Shown in pieces: positions 19,701 to 29,330 of a DNA stretch of 58,079 bases (position 1 is the first letter of the stretch; each line of letters opens with the position of its first letter). The notes beneath the pieces are model-generated. The model searched no databases, was not told the DNA's origin, and saw nothing but the letters and a program-made list of their open reading frames with translations. The DNA is from Bacteroidia bacterium (GTDB taxonomy: Bacteria; Bacteroidota; Bacteroidia; Bacteroidales; GWF2-35-48), in NCBI GenBank assembly GCA_016212695.1, contig JACREX010000117.1, positions 1 through 58,079 of the forward strand, read 5' to 3'. The translations under genes were made by a program, and so were the position numbers.

Positions 19701-22385
19701 TGTATTCGTGTAAACAGTATCGGTTCCGCTGCCTTCAAAATTATAGAGATCACTCGTTGGCGCGGCAGTATATATTTTCCAGAGTCCTGTTGCATCTTTT
19801 GTAACCCGGACTTTTAATGCAAAAGCATTTGCAATATTGGTCGTTCCGCTGCAGATCAGCGTGGTTGCTGTTCCGTCTATCCTGTATAAACGGATCACAT
19901 CGGTTGCATTCGCTTCGCCGAACTGCAGGAAATATCCGTTTACCGAACCGGTAAATGTTCCGTTATCTGCAGCTAAAAATACCCGGGCATAGCTGGTACT
20001 TGAGGGACTAAAGTTTAATTTTATATAGAACCTCCATTCCATAGTGTCCTGCAATCCGACACGCGTATACAAATATGTTGTTTTCGGAACGGTTCCATTC
20101 AGCCTCAGCATATAATTCCCGGAATTATCATATACGGTGAACAAACTATCGTCGCCGGCCCAGATAGGGTTTGAATTAAAATTCCCATCATTAAAATGAT
20201 CATCCAGCATAGAAGGGATGTTTGAATAAAAGAAGGTTGCAAATGCCGTGTCGGATGAATTTCCCGCAAGGTCTGAAACATTAAAAACATAGAGCGTATC
20301 GGTCAATCCATCAGGAAAACTATTACCGAATACAAGGTGAACTAAAGAGCTGTATGCCGTATCTCTTGTAGCTGTGGCAGGATTTCCGACAGAGTTGTCA
20401 ACAAGATAATTTGAGGTTGTTTCAGATGAAACCTGGTCAACCGCTTCGGAGAATAATATATCTAACGAGTTTTGTGAAATTACAGACAAAGAAGCTATTG
20501 ACGGAGCCGAATGATCTACTAAGGGAAGCCCCACATAAAAATCATCGAAATAAAAGTTCTTGGCATTAGAACTTGTGCGTTTTACCAGGAGGCCGAAATA
20601 CATAGAGTTGACAATGCTGTTATCAACCCCGGCAGCTTCCATGGTATAATTGCTGCTTTGGGGTTGTGCAGAGTAGATGCTCCATAATCCGGCAATGCTT
20701 TTTTTAACTTTTATTTTTAGTGCAAAAGAAGCGGATATATTTGTGACGCCACTGCAAACAAGTGTTGAAGATGTTCCATTTTGCCTGTATAACCGAACCA
20801 CATCTCCGGATAAATCTTCTCCGAATAAAAGATAGTAACCGGTTACACTGTTTTTCAGATCCGAAGCGTCAGACATAAGATAAACCTTAGTGTTGTTTGA
20901 ACTTGAAGGGCTAAAATTTTCTCTGATATAAAAATCCCATTCCATGCTATCGTGATAAGCTACCGGGGTTGAAATGTAAAAAGTAGCGGCAGAACTTCCC
21001 CACGATTGAAGCATATTATTGCCGCTGACGGAACTTATATGAAATAAAGAATCTATACCTTCTCCTATCCATACAGGATTCGCAGTAAAATCGCCGTCAT
21101 CAAAATTGTCTGATATTGAATCCGGAATGTCAAGGTACGTGAAAACAGCCGTGGCAACAGTGATAGGATTATCAGTCAAGCCCTTCACATTGTAAACATA
21201 AAGCGTGTCAGTTACTCCGCTTGTGAAGTTCGTTCCAAAAACCAAATGCACTAATGAATTGTTTCCTGCATCTCTATTGGCATTTGACGGATTTCCAATA
21301 CCGTTATTCACAAAATAATTTGTAAGCGTTTCAGAAGTAGCCTGGTCAACATTTTCAGAGAACAATACATCAAGCGTATGATTTGAAAGAACAGATACCG
21401 ATGATATTGTTGGCGGATTATTCAGATAAGTGAAAGTAGTATCAACAACAGTAATGGCATTATCCGACAAGTCTTTTACATTGTAAATATAAAGGCTGTC
21501 TGTTACTCCGGTTATAAAATTATTAGCAAAAACCAAATGCACCAATGAATTGTTTCCGGTGTCCCTTGTTGCTGATACAGGGTTCCCAATACTATTATTT
21601 ACAAAATAATTTACTGTTGATTCTGCTGATAGCTGTTCGACATTTTCAGAAAATAAAATATCTAATGAGTTTTGCGAAAGCACCATCACCGATGAGATTG
21701 CAGGAGGAGTGGCATCAACGCCGGGCTGTCCGATATAGAAATCATCAAAATAAAAGTTCTGAATATTGGTTAAGGTATATTTACAATACACGCCAAAAAA
21801 TGAAGACGTCTGATAAGTGGTATCCGTAACCGTTCCTTCAGCCTGAAACGATGTTCCTCCGGTCACATCAGAGTATAACGTCCAAAGTCCGGAACTGTCT
21901 CTGGTTACTTTTATTCTGAGCATGCTCGATGAAACGTTCAGGTTTGCAATTGACCCGGTAATTATTTCCTGGGTTGTAATTCCGGTTTGTTTGCATAAGC
22001 CGATTTTATCGTTAATCTCTCCGATTTGGACATAATAACCATTTAGAGAAGCCTTCAGGTCGGAAGAATCAGAAACCAAATAAACCCTTGCAAAATTGCC
22101 GCTGGTAGGATTAAAAGAAATTTTCACCCAAAACTGCCATTCATAGTTATTGAGGTTGGCAGCAGGCGTTGTAAGATACAAAGAGGATGTTCCGGCAGCG
22201 CTCGCATTTAATCTTAATGAAGGTCTCAGATTGGCAGGAATGGCAGTAGAGTTGCTTATGGCAAACAGAGACACATCACCCGCCCATGCAGGGTTATTTG
22301 TAAAATCCCCATCCGTAAAATCGTCTGTTATCTGGGCTAATGTTGCCAAAGGTAATAATAAGAAAAACCAAAATATATTTTTCAT
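16734..22385 (-). CDS. Giant multidomain surface protein: alternating ConA/LamG-like and bacterial Ig-like (SbsA/Big_5) units, two lamin-tail domains, T9SS type B (gliding-motility-like) sorting domain
   Basis: Repeats NSLDILFSENVEQ...NYFVNNSIGNPVSATRD...VYNVKDLSDNAI; DDFYIGQPGVD units; DIVINEIMTDPSPP and DIVINEILFNPNDNG; C-term EVFSPDNDGYNDLLTIGYKF...IFDAKGRLVKKL...FIWDG. Confidence 0.88.
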   Translation of the reverse strand: MKNIFWFFLLLPLATLAQITDDFTDGDFTNNPAWAGDVSLFAISNSTAIPANLRPSLRLNASAAGTSSLYLTTPAANLNNYEWQFWVKISFNPTSGNFARVYLVSDSSDLKASLNGYYVQIGEINDKIGLCKQTGITTQEIITGSIANLNVSSSMLRIKVTRDSSGLWTLYSDVTGGTSFQAEGTVTDTTYQTSSFFGVYCKYTLTNIQNFYFDDFYIGQPGVDATPPAISSVMVLSQNSLDILFSENVEQLSAESTVNYFVNNSIGNPVSATRDTGNNSLVHLVFANNFITGVTDSLYIYNVKDLSDNAITVVDTTFTYLNNPPTISSVSVLSNHTLDVLFSENVDQATSETLTNYFVNNGIGNPSNANRDAGNNSLVHLVFGTNFTSGVTDTLYVYNVKGLTDNPITVATAVFTYLDIPDSISDNFDDGDFTANPVWIGEGIDSLFHISSVSGNNMLQSWGSSAATFYISTPVAYHDSMEWDFYIRENFSPSSSNNTKVYLMSDASDLKNSVTGYYLLFGEDLSGDVVRLYRQNGTSSTLVCSGVTNISASFALKIKVKKSIAGLWSIYSAQPQSSNYTMEAAGVDNSIVNSMYFGLLVKRTSSNAKNFYFDDFYVGLPLVDHSAPSIASLSVISQNSLDILFSEAVDQVSSETTSNYLVDNSVGNPATATRDTAYSSLVHLVFGNSFPDGLTDTLYVFNVSDLAGNSSDTAFATFFYSNIPSMLDDHFNDGNFNSNPIWAGDDSLFTVYDNSGNYMLRLNGTVPKTTYLYTRVGLQDTMEWRFYIKLNFSPSSTSYARVFLAADNGTFTGSVNGYFLQFGEANATDVIRLYRIDGTATTLICSGTTNIANAFALKVRVTKDATGLWKIYTAAPTSDLYNFEGSGTDTVYTNTTYFGVLCKFSTTNYAHEFYFDDFYAGPVIPDTTIPSIVSVNVTSSNSVDITFSEFVDLVSAQDTLNYFINHGAGAPNSAIRDAVNNAVVHLAFPNNFLDGTYYTLSVLNVQDLNGNAIDSAVYSFSYTVAPTVINEHFTDGEFFSNPTWNGDVGDFMVDPQMRLELFTASDGYDTSYLSTPVNITLDSMEWQVSVKLMFSPSSNNYTRFYLMSDNADLKKSLHGYYLQMGENGSGDAVELYRQDGNTSTVVCRGTDGQVAVNPNVRIKIKHKQSGEWLISADSSGNMNFQYQAEGFDSTYKYRLFNLGPYCRYSSSYTEGKFFFDDIYAGPVIKDTIPPVLENIIFIDSTHLELLFSENINPALGSNVSNYFVNKGYGNPVSADMNLSNYSIVYLSYNNPFLQDTVYTITISNIRDIEGNLISAPIVRNFSYHEIQPYDIVINEIMTDPSPPVQLPEIEYIELFNTTHFDIDLNGWHITVGSSVKTFPQYKIAADSFLIVTAVDNEFAFHSYGRTVGLLSSDVLTNTGATVILSNDENATISTVTYSDTWYRNNTKKDGGWSLEQIDPSNPCGGEDNWIASADLKGGTPGTKNSVFASNLDIVPPQLLHAVLLSANDSLRLFFSEPVNADHLTGSMFTVDNSVGNPVEIIPEGPQNTSVILRFAQAFQSGIIYTITVSNQLSDCVGNHLASDNSAKFAISQPVDNPLDIVINEILFNPNDNGVDYIEIYNRSEKIIDLKNVRLTTRSSTSFQLETMYETAKEGHLIFPGDYLVLTTDPDIVMQQYYTPNPKNFVRMSSMPSIGNTSDEVALVNKSLSIIDDLAYDEKMQYPLLTSFKGIALERVNFDRPTNDKTNWHSAAELHFGYGTPTYKNSQYLDILQVNDEIIITPEVFSPDNDGYNDLLTIGYKFNEADNTANVTIFDAKGRLVKKLISNELLATTGTFIWDGLDEGNNKAEIGIYLIYIEIFDLQGKVKKYKKTCVVASKLR

Positions 22386-22584
22386 GTTTAAAGGATATTA
22401 AAAATTCCGGGAATTTTGGGCTATCAATAACAGCAAAATCCTTTTTTATAAACTTACTAAAATACGCATTTTATTTATTTCAGCAATATTCCTGCGGAAA
22501 AATCGTATATGGATTTTTATCAATCCCGTATCCGCTTTAAAAATTTTCCGTACTTTAGCGCTGTCAATTCAATGATTCATTTTT

Positions 22585-22848
22585 ATGCTTCTGATCAAGA
22601 TCATTTTCTGGATGATTGTTATATATTATGCGCTGAAACTAATAGTCCGGTTTTTGCTGCCATTTCTTTTAAAGCGACTGACAAAAAGAATGTTTTCGAA
22701 TTTTGAACAAATGCAGAACCAGGCGCAACAGCAAACCCGGTATCAGAAACAGAAAGATGAAATCACCATTGAATATACGCAGCAGAAAAAATCTAGTATT
22801 GATAAAGACAAAGGCGAGTATGTGGATTTTGAAGAAGTGAAAGATTAA
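22585..22848 (+). CDS. Small membrane protein, DUF4834-like
   Basis: N-terminal TM helix followed by polar QNQAQQQTRYQKQKDEITIEYTQQKK...GEYVDFEEVKD. Confidence 0.6.
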   Translation: MLLIKIIFWMIVIYYALKLIVRFLLPFLLKRLTKRMFSNFEQMQNQAQQQTRYQKQKDEITIEYTQQKKSSIDKDKGEYVDFEEVKD

Positions 22849-22881
22849 AATATAATTTAGGATTTATGATTTTTCGTCACA

Positions 22882-23667
22882 TTGAGCGAAGTCGAAATGT
22901 GGAATTTAAGATTGAATGAAGATATGAAATGTATTCGAAAAATTTGTATTGCAATTCTTGGAATAAAAGGCTATATCAGGCTGGCGGGCAAAGCTTATAT
23001 CTGGCTTGTGTTGCACGGTTATCTGAAAAAACAATACCCGGAATTATTCTTTCTGAAGAAGATCATAAAACATGGATTTACTTGTCTGGATATCGGCGCT
23101 AACCTTGGATACTATTCAACTATGTTATCAAAACTTGCAGGTGAAAAAGGCAGCGTGTTTTCTGTGGAGCCCATACCTATGTTCTGCGAAATCTGGAAAA
23201 AAAATGTAAAAAACAGCGGAATAAATAACCTGCAACTTTATCCTTTTGCGCTGGGCGGAGAAAACAAAACCGTTCGGATGGGAATGCCCGAAAGAGATGG
23301 GCTCATTCATCATGGTATGACAAAAATCGTTTCCCTGGCAGACGAGAATTACAAGCAATATTTTGATGTGGAAATGAAAATCCCGGATGAACTATTTAAA
23401 AACATAGAGCGCCTTGATTTTATCAAATGCGATGTGGAGGGTTATGAAAGCGAGGTTTTTTCTAATATGACCGTAGTGATTTCAAAATTCAAACCGCTTA
23501 TACAATCCGAATTATCCGGTAAAGGAAACAGGGAGAAAGTGATCACTATCCTGAAAAAAATTGGTTATTCAATAAGAATTCTGAACGACCGGGAAGAGCT
23601 TGTTCCGGTTGATGAAAACAGCCTTTACACGCTTGATAAAGATTTTTATTTTGTATTTGATAAATAA
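22882..23667 (+). CDS. FkbM-family methyltransferase (true start probably ATG 22924 or 22897)
   Basis: TCLDIGANLGYYSTMLSKLAGEKGSVFSVEPIP...LDFIKCDVEGYESEVF. Confidence 0.88.
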   Translation: MSEVEMWNLRLNEDMKCIRKICIAILGIKGYIRLAGKAYIWLVLHGYLKKQYPELFFLKKIIKHGFTCLDIGANLGYYSTMLSKLAGEKGSVFSVEPIPMFCEIWKKNVKNSGINNLQLYPFALGGENKTVRMGMPERDGLIHHGMTKIVSLADENYKQYFDVEMKIPDELFKNIERLDFIKCDVEGYESEVFSNMTVVISKFKPLIQSELSGKGNREKVITILKKIGYSIRILNDREELVPVDENSLYTLDKDFYFVFDK

Positions 23668-23669
23668 AA

Positions 23670-24800
23670 ATGGGCGCTGGCATTTATATCCACATCCCCT
23701 TCTGTAAACAAAAATGTTTTTACTGTGATTTTTTTTCTGTTGCTAACCTTGGTAATAAAAATTCTTTCATCCATGCGCTGATAAAAGAGATTGAACTGCA
23801 AAAAAATTACTTAGATTCGGAAGAAGTCGTAACTATTTATTTTGGCGGCGGCACTCCCAGCCTTTTTACGGCAGAAGAAATTTCAATCCTACTCCATGCG
23901 GTTTACTCGAATTTCAAAATAGCCGCTTTGCCTGAAGTTACTCTTGAAGCGAATCCTGATGACATTCATCCCGGTTATTTATATGCATTACGGCAGGCGG
24001 GGATTAACCGCTTAAGCATCGGAGTCCAATCTTTTGATGATGATGACCTGAAACTGCTTAACCGGAGGCACAATGCGCAGCAGGCCATCCATTCGGTAAA
24101 AATTTCGCAGGAAGCGGGTTTTGATAACATCAGCATTGACCTCATCTACGGGCTTCCGGGCATGACTGCTAAAAACTGGAGAAAAAATTTAAAAGTTGCA
24201 TGCACATCAGATGTTCGGCATATTTCCGCATATCATCTTTCGGTTGAAGCCAAAACTGTTTTTGCTCATTTTCTTGAAAAAGGAAAAATAAAACTTCCTG
24301 CAGAAGAGCAGAGTTTTGAGCAATTTAAAATCTTAATTTCGGAAACTAAAAATAACGGTTTTACTCATTATGAAATTTCCAATTTTGCTAAAAAAGGTTT
24401 CTTATCAAAACACAATTCCAATTACTGGAAACAAAAAAAATATTTGGGATTAGGGCCATCGGCACATTCTTTCAACTTAGTATCGCGGCAGTGGAATATC
24501 TCAAATGTCGGTAAATATGTTGAGAGTATTAACAGCGGTTTTGTCCCCTGTGAAAAAGAAATCTTAAACGAAACCGCTAAATTCAATGATTATATCATGA
24601 CCTCCCTTCGTACTATGTGGGGAACAAATACTGACTATCTCCGGGAAAATTTTGGAGAGAAGCGGTTGAATAATTTTTTAAAAACCGCTGAAAAATATCA
24701 AAACAGCGGGCATTTGAAAATCATTGATACAAATATTGTTTTAACCGACGAAGGGAAATATATTTCTGATAAAATTATTGAGGATTTTTTTATTATATAG
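23670..24800 (+). CDS. hemW: Radical SAM family heme chaperone HemW
   Basis: YIHIPFCKQKCFYCDFFS (CxxxCxYCxF, HemW rather than HemN type), YFGGGTPSLF, NRLSIGVQSFDD. Confidence 0.92.
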   Translation: MGAGIYIHIPFCKQKCFYCDFFSVANLGNKNSFIHALIKEIELQKNYLDSEEVVTIYFGGGTPSLFTAEEISILLHAVYSNFKIAALPEVTLEANPDDIHPGYLYALRQAGINRLSIGVQSFDDDDLKLLNRRHNAQQAIHSVKISQEAGFDNISIDLIYGLPGMTAKNWRKNLKVACTSDVRHISAYHLSVEAKTVFAHFLEKGKIKLPAEEQSFEQFKILISETKNNGFTHYEISNFAKKGFLSKHNSNYWKQKKYLGLGPSAHSFNLVSRQWNISNVGKYVESINSGFVPCEKEILNETAKFNDYIMTSLRTMWGTNTDYLRENFGEKRLNNFLKTAEKYQNSGHLKIIDTNIVLTDEGKYISDKIIEDFFII

Positions 24801-24894
24801 ACCAAGTATGTTGTTACAATTTGTTACAATTCTGAAATGATCTGATCACATCAGTTATGTTTCTTTGTCGTTGAAAACAAGTTGAAACGGCAAA

Positions 24895-26178
24895 ATGAAA
24901 CTTACTTTAAAAATATTGATAGTTACAATTTTATTTGTCACGAATAATAGAATAGTGTTGGGCCAGTCTGACACTGCGATAATTTTAAATCTCAGTATTT
25001 GCATCAAAGCAGCGCTTGACTTTTCACCTGTTTTAAAAGAAGGATCTGTACAAACCGAGATAAAGAACCATGCAATATCAAGAACTAAATCTTCACAATT
25101 ACCCTATTTAACTACTTTAGCCTCATATAATCTCACCAATCAGAACAAGCTGGATAATAATTATAATTCTCTCAGTTATGGCATCAATGCCAGTCAGTTT
25201 GTCTGGCAGTTTGGTAAAAACAAGGCTTTGGCAGAGCAAGCAAAATATCTTTACCAGGCCGAAATGTCAAATTTCAGGGCCATGCAACTGAATGTGGTTC
25301 TTCAGGTGAAATTATTTTATTTCGAATACCTGAAGTATGTCAAACTGCTTGAAATTGCAAAAAATAATGTGGAACAGGCAGAATTATTCCTGAGTGCCGC
25401 TAAAGAAAAGAAAGCGCTGGGAATTGGCAAGAACAGCGACATTTTTAAATCGGAATCCGATGTGGCAGACACAAAATATATTTATAGCACTTATGAAAAC
25501 CATAATACAAAACTGAGGAGTGAATTCAGGCAACTGACAGGCCTAAATATATCCGGCAATACCCGATTCGAGGATGAATTATTTGTTGCTGACATTAACT
25601 ATACTGCAAGCGTCACGGACACGCTTGTTTCTATGGCTCAAAACAATTATCCTGAATTAAAAATGATAGATGATTTACTTTTATCACAGGAAGCGTATAT
25701 AAAATCTGCCAAAGCTGAAATGTATCCAAAAATCAGCGCTGGGGCAGGTTACAACTGGTATTATAATCCGATTTTTAAAGACAATGATTTCTGGAATGCC
25801 GGAATAACTGTTTCGTGGGATATTTTCAGCGGCTACCGGAAAAAGTACCAGCTGAAAATGGAAAAACTGCAAAGCGATGCATTCACGTTTCAGAAAGAAA
25901 ACCTGCTATTAACGATCCGTAAAGAGATCAATAATCAGTTTCTGACATTCAAAGAAAATTTCAGCCAGATAGGAATCATTGAATCCCTTCTTAAAAGCGC
26001 CACTGAAAATATGAATACTGTTCTTGAAGAATATAAACAGGGTGTCAGTTCAATGCTTGAACTGGCGAATGCGCGGTCAGAAAATTTCCGTGCAAAAGAA
26101 AAATACATCAATGCCTGGTATGCATATCAGATTTCAAAAGTTCAATTGGAAAGAACACTTGGCGTAACAAATAAATAG
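24895..26178 (+). CDS. TolC-family outer membrane efflux protein
   Basis: Signal peptide, paired coiled-coil repeats, position upstream of the MacA-like adaptor. Confidence 0.88.
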   Translation: MKLTLKILIVTILFVTNNRIVLGQSDTAIILNLSICIKAALDFSPVLKEGSVQTEIKNHAISRTKSSQLPYLTTLASYNLTNQNKLDNNYNSLSYGINASQFVWQFGKNKALAEQAKYLYQAEMSNFRAMQLNVVLQVKLFYFEYLKYVKLLEIAKNNVEQAELFLSAAKEKKALGIGKNSDIFKSESDVADTKYIYSTYENHNTKLRSEFRQLTGLNISGNTRFEDELFVADINYTASVTDTLVSMAQNNYPELKMIDDLLLSQEAYIKSAKAEMYPKISAGAGYNWYYNPIFKDNDFWNAGITVSWDIFSGYRKKYQLKMEKLQSDAFTFQKENLLLTIRKEINNQFLTFKENFSQIGIIESLLKSATENMNTVLEEYKQGVSSMLELANARSENFRAKEKYINAWYAYQISKVQLERTLGVTNK

Positions 26179-26188
26179 TTCATTTAAC

Positions 26189-27223
26189 ATGAAAAAATTT
26201 TACCATATATTTATTTTCATCCTTACCGTTTCATTGTTTGTTTCATGCAGCAGTGAAAATGAAAAGAAGCAATATGAAACAATCAGTATTAATCAGAAAA
26301 CAATAAAGAACACGGTAGTGGCGACAGGGGTCATAAAACCACGGGTCGGAGCAGAGGTGCGGGTTGGTTCACGGGCCTCAGGTATTGTAAAAAAACTGTT
26401 TGTGAATGTTGGTGACAGGGTTAAAAAGGGTGATATGCTTGCCAAGCTTGACGACACGGAACTTACAGCCCAGTATAACCAGGTGCTTGCCAATCTCGAG
26501 AATGCAAAAACAAATTTAAAATATACGAAACAGGAAAAGGAAAGACAGGAAACTCTTTTGGCCAAAGGGTTTACCTCACAGCAAAATTATGATATAGCTG
26601 TTAAAAATTACGAAATGGCACAGGCGCAATTTGCCCAGAATAATGCAAGCCTCGATTACTCAAAAATTCAGCTTGATTACACCAATATTATAGCGCCGGT
26701 CAGCGGAGTGGTTGCTTCAGTATCTACACAGGAAGGAGAAACCGTAACAGCAATGTTTTCTGCACCCACGTTTGTTACAATTATTGATACCAGCAGGCTC
26801 GAAGTCAGGGCTTATGTAGATGAAACCGATATAGGAAAAGTGTTCACAGGACAAAAGGCAGGCTTCACTGTTGACACATATTCTGATATTATTTTTGAGG
26901 GGAAAGTGGTTTCAATTTACCCTAAAGCAGAAATATTGGACAATGTGGTTAATTACGATGTAATCATTGAAATTACTGATAAGAAAGGGAAAACGCTGCG
27001 CCCGGAAATGACCACTACCGTGAATATTTTAATGGATTCATTAAATAATGTAATTGCTATTCCCGAAAAAGCAATTACCAAAGAAAACGGAGAATCTTTT
27101 GTTTATATACTTGAAGGAGAAAAACCGGTTAAGAGAAAAATTATAACAGGCACTAAAAACAAATCGTTAATACAGGTCGTGAGTGGATTGAAAATAAATG
27201 ATAAATTGATTTTAAACAAATAA
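26189..27223 (+). CDS. macA: Efflux periplasmic adaptor (MacA/HlyD family lipoprotein)
   Basis: Lipobox LFVSCSS; GVIKPRVGAEVRVGSRASGIVKKLFVNVGDRVKKGDMLAKLD; IIAPVSGVVASV. Confidence 0.9.
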   Translation: MKKFYHIFIFILTVSLFVSCSSENEKKQYETISINQKTIKNTVVATGVIKPRVGAEVRVGSRASGIVKKLFVNVGDRVKKGDMLAKLDDTELTAQYNQVLANLENAKTNLKYTKQEKERQETLLAKGFTSQQNYDIAVKNYEMAQAQFAQNNASLDYSKIQLDYTNIIAPVSGVVASVSTQEGETVTAMFSAPTFVTIIDTSRLEVRAYVDETDIGKVFTGQKAGFTVDTYSDIIFEGKVVSIYPKAEILDNVVNYDVIIEITDKKGKTLRPEMTTTVNILMDSLNNVIAIPEKAITKENGESFVYILEGEKPVKRKIITGTKNKSLIQVVSGLKINDKLILNK

Positions 27224-27238
27224 CTTAATTCAAGTAAA

Positions 27239-27964
27239 ATGATACAGTTAAAGAATATTTCTAAAATTTATGGCAAAGCGGGCAGCCAGCAGGTAAAAGC
27301 CCTGGATAACGTGTCTCTTACAATAAACAAAGGTGAATTTGTCGCTATAGTCGGCGCTTCCGGTTCCGGGAAAACCACCATGATGAATATTCTTGGAATG
27401 CTTGACAGGCAGACATCCGGCGAATATTATTTTGAGAACAAAGTAGTAAGTATTCTCTCTAATAATGAACTTGCATCTATCCGTTCCGGAAAGATCGGGT
27501 TCGTGTTTCAGAAATTTCATCTCCTGCCAAAGACAAGCGCTGTTGAAAATGTTGAACTGCCTTTGATTTATACTGATCACAAGGACATCCGCCACATGGC
27601 CCTGGAAGCATTGAATAAAGTCGGCTTGTCAAACAGGATAAAACACCGTTCCAATGAACTGTCAAGCGGACAGCAGCAAAGAGTGGCTATTGCCAGGGCA
27701 TTGGTCAATAACCCGGAAATGATCCTGGGCGATGAGCCAACAGGGAACCTTGATTCGCAGACCGGACTTGAAATAGTTGATATTTTCCAGCAGATGAACC
27801 GGACAGGTAAAACAGTCATTTTAATTACGCACCAGCAGAATATTGCAGAGCATACCAATCGTATCATCCGTATTCATGACGGGAAAATTGTTGAAGACTA
27901 CCGGGTGCAAAATCCCCGGAATATTGCCGGTGAATTAATGAAATTAGACACAATGAACAAATAG
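27239..27964 (+). CDS. MacB-type ABC transporter ATPase
   Basis: GASGSGKTTMMNILG (Walker A), ELSSGQQQRVAIARAL signature, ILGDEPTGNLDS Walker B. Confidence 0.96.
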   Translation: MIQLKNISKIYGKAGSQQVKALDNVSLTINKGEFVAIVGASGSGKTTMMNILGMLDRQTSGEYYFENKVVSILSNNELASIRSGKIGFVFQKFHLLPKTSAVENVELPLIYTDHKDIRHMALEALNKVGLSNRIKHRSNELSSGQQQRVAIARALVNNPEMILGDEPTGNLDSQTGLEIVDIFQQMNRTGKTVILITHQQNIAEHTNRIIRIHDGKIVEDYRVQNPRNIAGELMKLDTMNK

Positions 27965-27989
27965 TTTACAAACATTTAAACTTACAATT

Positions 27990-29201
27990 ATGAATAAAAA
28001 AATTATAAAGAGCGGTGTGAAATTCCTTCTGCGTCATAAGTTGCAATCTTTTTTTATGATACTTGGCGTCATGATAGGTGTAATTTTTTTATGCCTGACT
28101 TTTGCTATAGGATCAAGTACAGAAAAACAAATTCTGGATAAAATGAAAGGGTTTTTCAGCTCAAATAATATTTTTATCATGGCAGGAAAAGGAATGAAAA
28201 GGGGTGGGCCAAGATCAGAAGGTTCGGTAACCACGCTCAAACTGGAAGATATGGAAGCCGTTCTCAATGCAGTACCGGGTGTAATCAGGTTTGACCCGAT
28301 GCAAACCTTATCGCCATGTGAAGTAATATACGGAAATGTAAATATTTCAACCACGATACAAGGTCGTTCTGTTGATGGAGAAGTTGTATGGAACAGAACC
28401 GTTACTTCCGGGGAATATCTGAACAAAGAAGATGTGGAAAGTGCAGCAAGAGTTGCCTTGCTTGGCTCAAAAATAGAAAAACAATTGTTCGGTGATTCAA
28501 ATCCTTTGAGACAGCAGATAAGGATAGGCAGCGTACTTTTCACAGTGAAAGGCGTGCTGGAAGAAAAAGGGACCGATCCGCACGGAAACAATCTCGACAT
28601 GGAAGTGATTGTGCCCATTACAACAATGATGAGCAGGCTAAAGAATGTTGATTATATTCCGGCTGCCAAACTTGAAGTTGATGAAACAAAAATGGCTGAA
28701 ATTGCAGAAAAGATTAAAACGGTTCTAAGAGAAAGGCATTCCCTGAATGCTGATGTATCAGACGATTTTTCAGTTATGACACCCGTGCAGGCACAGGAAA
28801 TGGTACAGAAAATGAAAAAAATATTTACACTTTATCTGCCTCTGATCTCAGGTGTGATTTTGCTTTTGAGCGGTATTATAATTTCCATCCTGATGCTCAT
28901 TTCTGTTTCCAGAAGAGTGAGTGAAATAGGATTGCGAAAAGCGGTTGGCGCGAGTCCTAAAGACATTATGCTGCAGTTTGTTTTTGAATCTGTTATGATA
29001 TCATTAATCGGAGGTCTTCTTGGCTTGCTAATAGGATTAATAGGTACGTGGGCAATTATAACTAAATTGGGATATACCTTTTATTTACCCTGGCAACCGA
29101 TTGTACTTGGCGTGTTGCTCCCTGTTATAGTAGGTATCCTGGCAGGTATTATTCCGGCAAGAAAAGCAGCCAATCTTGACCCTGTAAAATCATTGGCATA
29201 A
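27990..29201 (+). CDS. MacB/FtsX-type ABC transporter permease
   Basis: N-terminal TM, MacB_PCD-like region, VSRRVSEIGLRKAVGASPKDI, C-terminal TM helices, AGIIPARKAANLDPVKSL. Confidence 0.94.
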   Translation: MNKKIIKSGVKFLLRHKLQSFFMILGVMIGVIFLCLTFAIGSSTEKQILDKMKGFFSSNNIFIMAGKGMKRGGPRSEGSVTTLKLEDMEAVLNAVPGVIRFDPMQTLSPCEVIYGNVNISTTIQGRSVDGEVVWNRTVTSGEYLNKEDVESAARVALLGSKIEKQLFGDSNPLRQQIRIGSVLFTVKGVLEEKGTDPHGNNLDMEVIVPITTMMSRLKNVDYIPAAKLEVDETKMAEIAEKIKTVLRERHSLNADVSDDFSVMTPVQAQEMVQKMKKIFTLYLPLISGVILLLSGIIISILMLISVSRRVSEIGLRKAVGASPKDIMLQFVFESVMISLIGGLLGLLIGLIGTWAIITKLGYTFYLPWQPIVLGVLLPVIVGILAGIIPARKAANLDPVKSLA

Positions 29202-29330
29202 AAACTGAACTATGGACACATTCTGCTCAAAGTATATAGCGGCAGTTGGCAGTGGCAGAAGTTACTGCCTGCTGCTACTGCTTACTGCTGCTTTTTTATT
29301 GATTTCAGTTTTTATACCTATTTCGACCGT

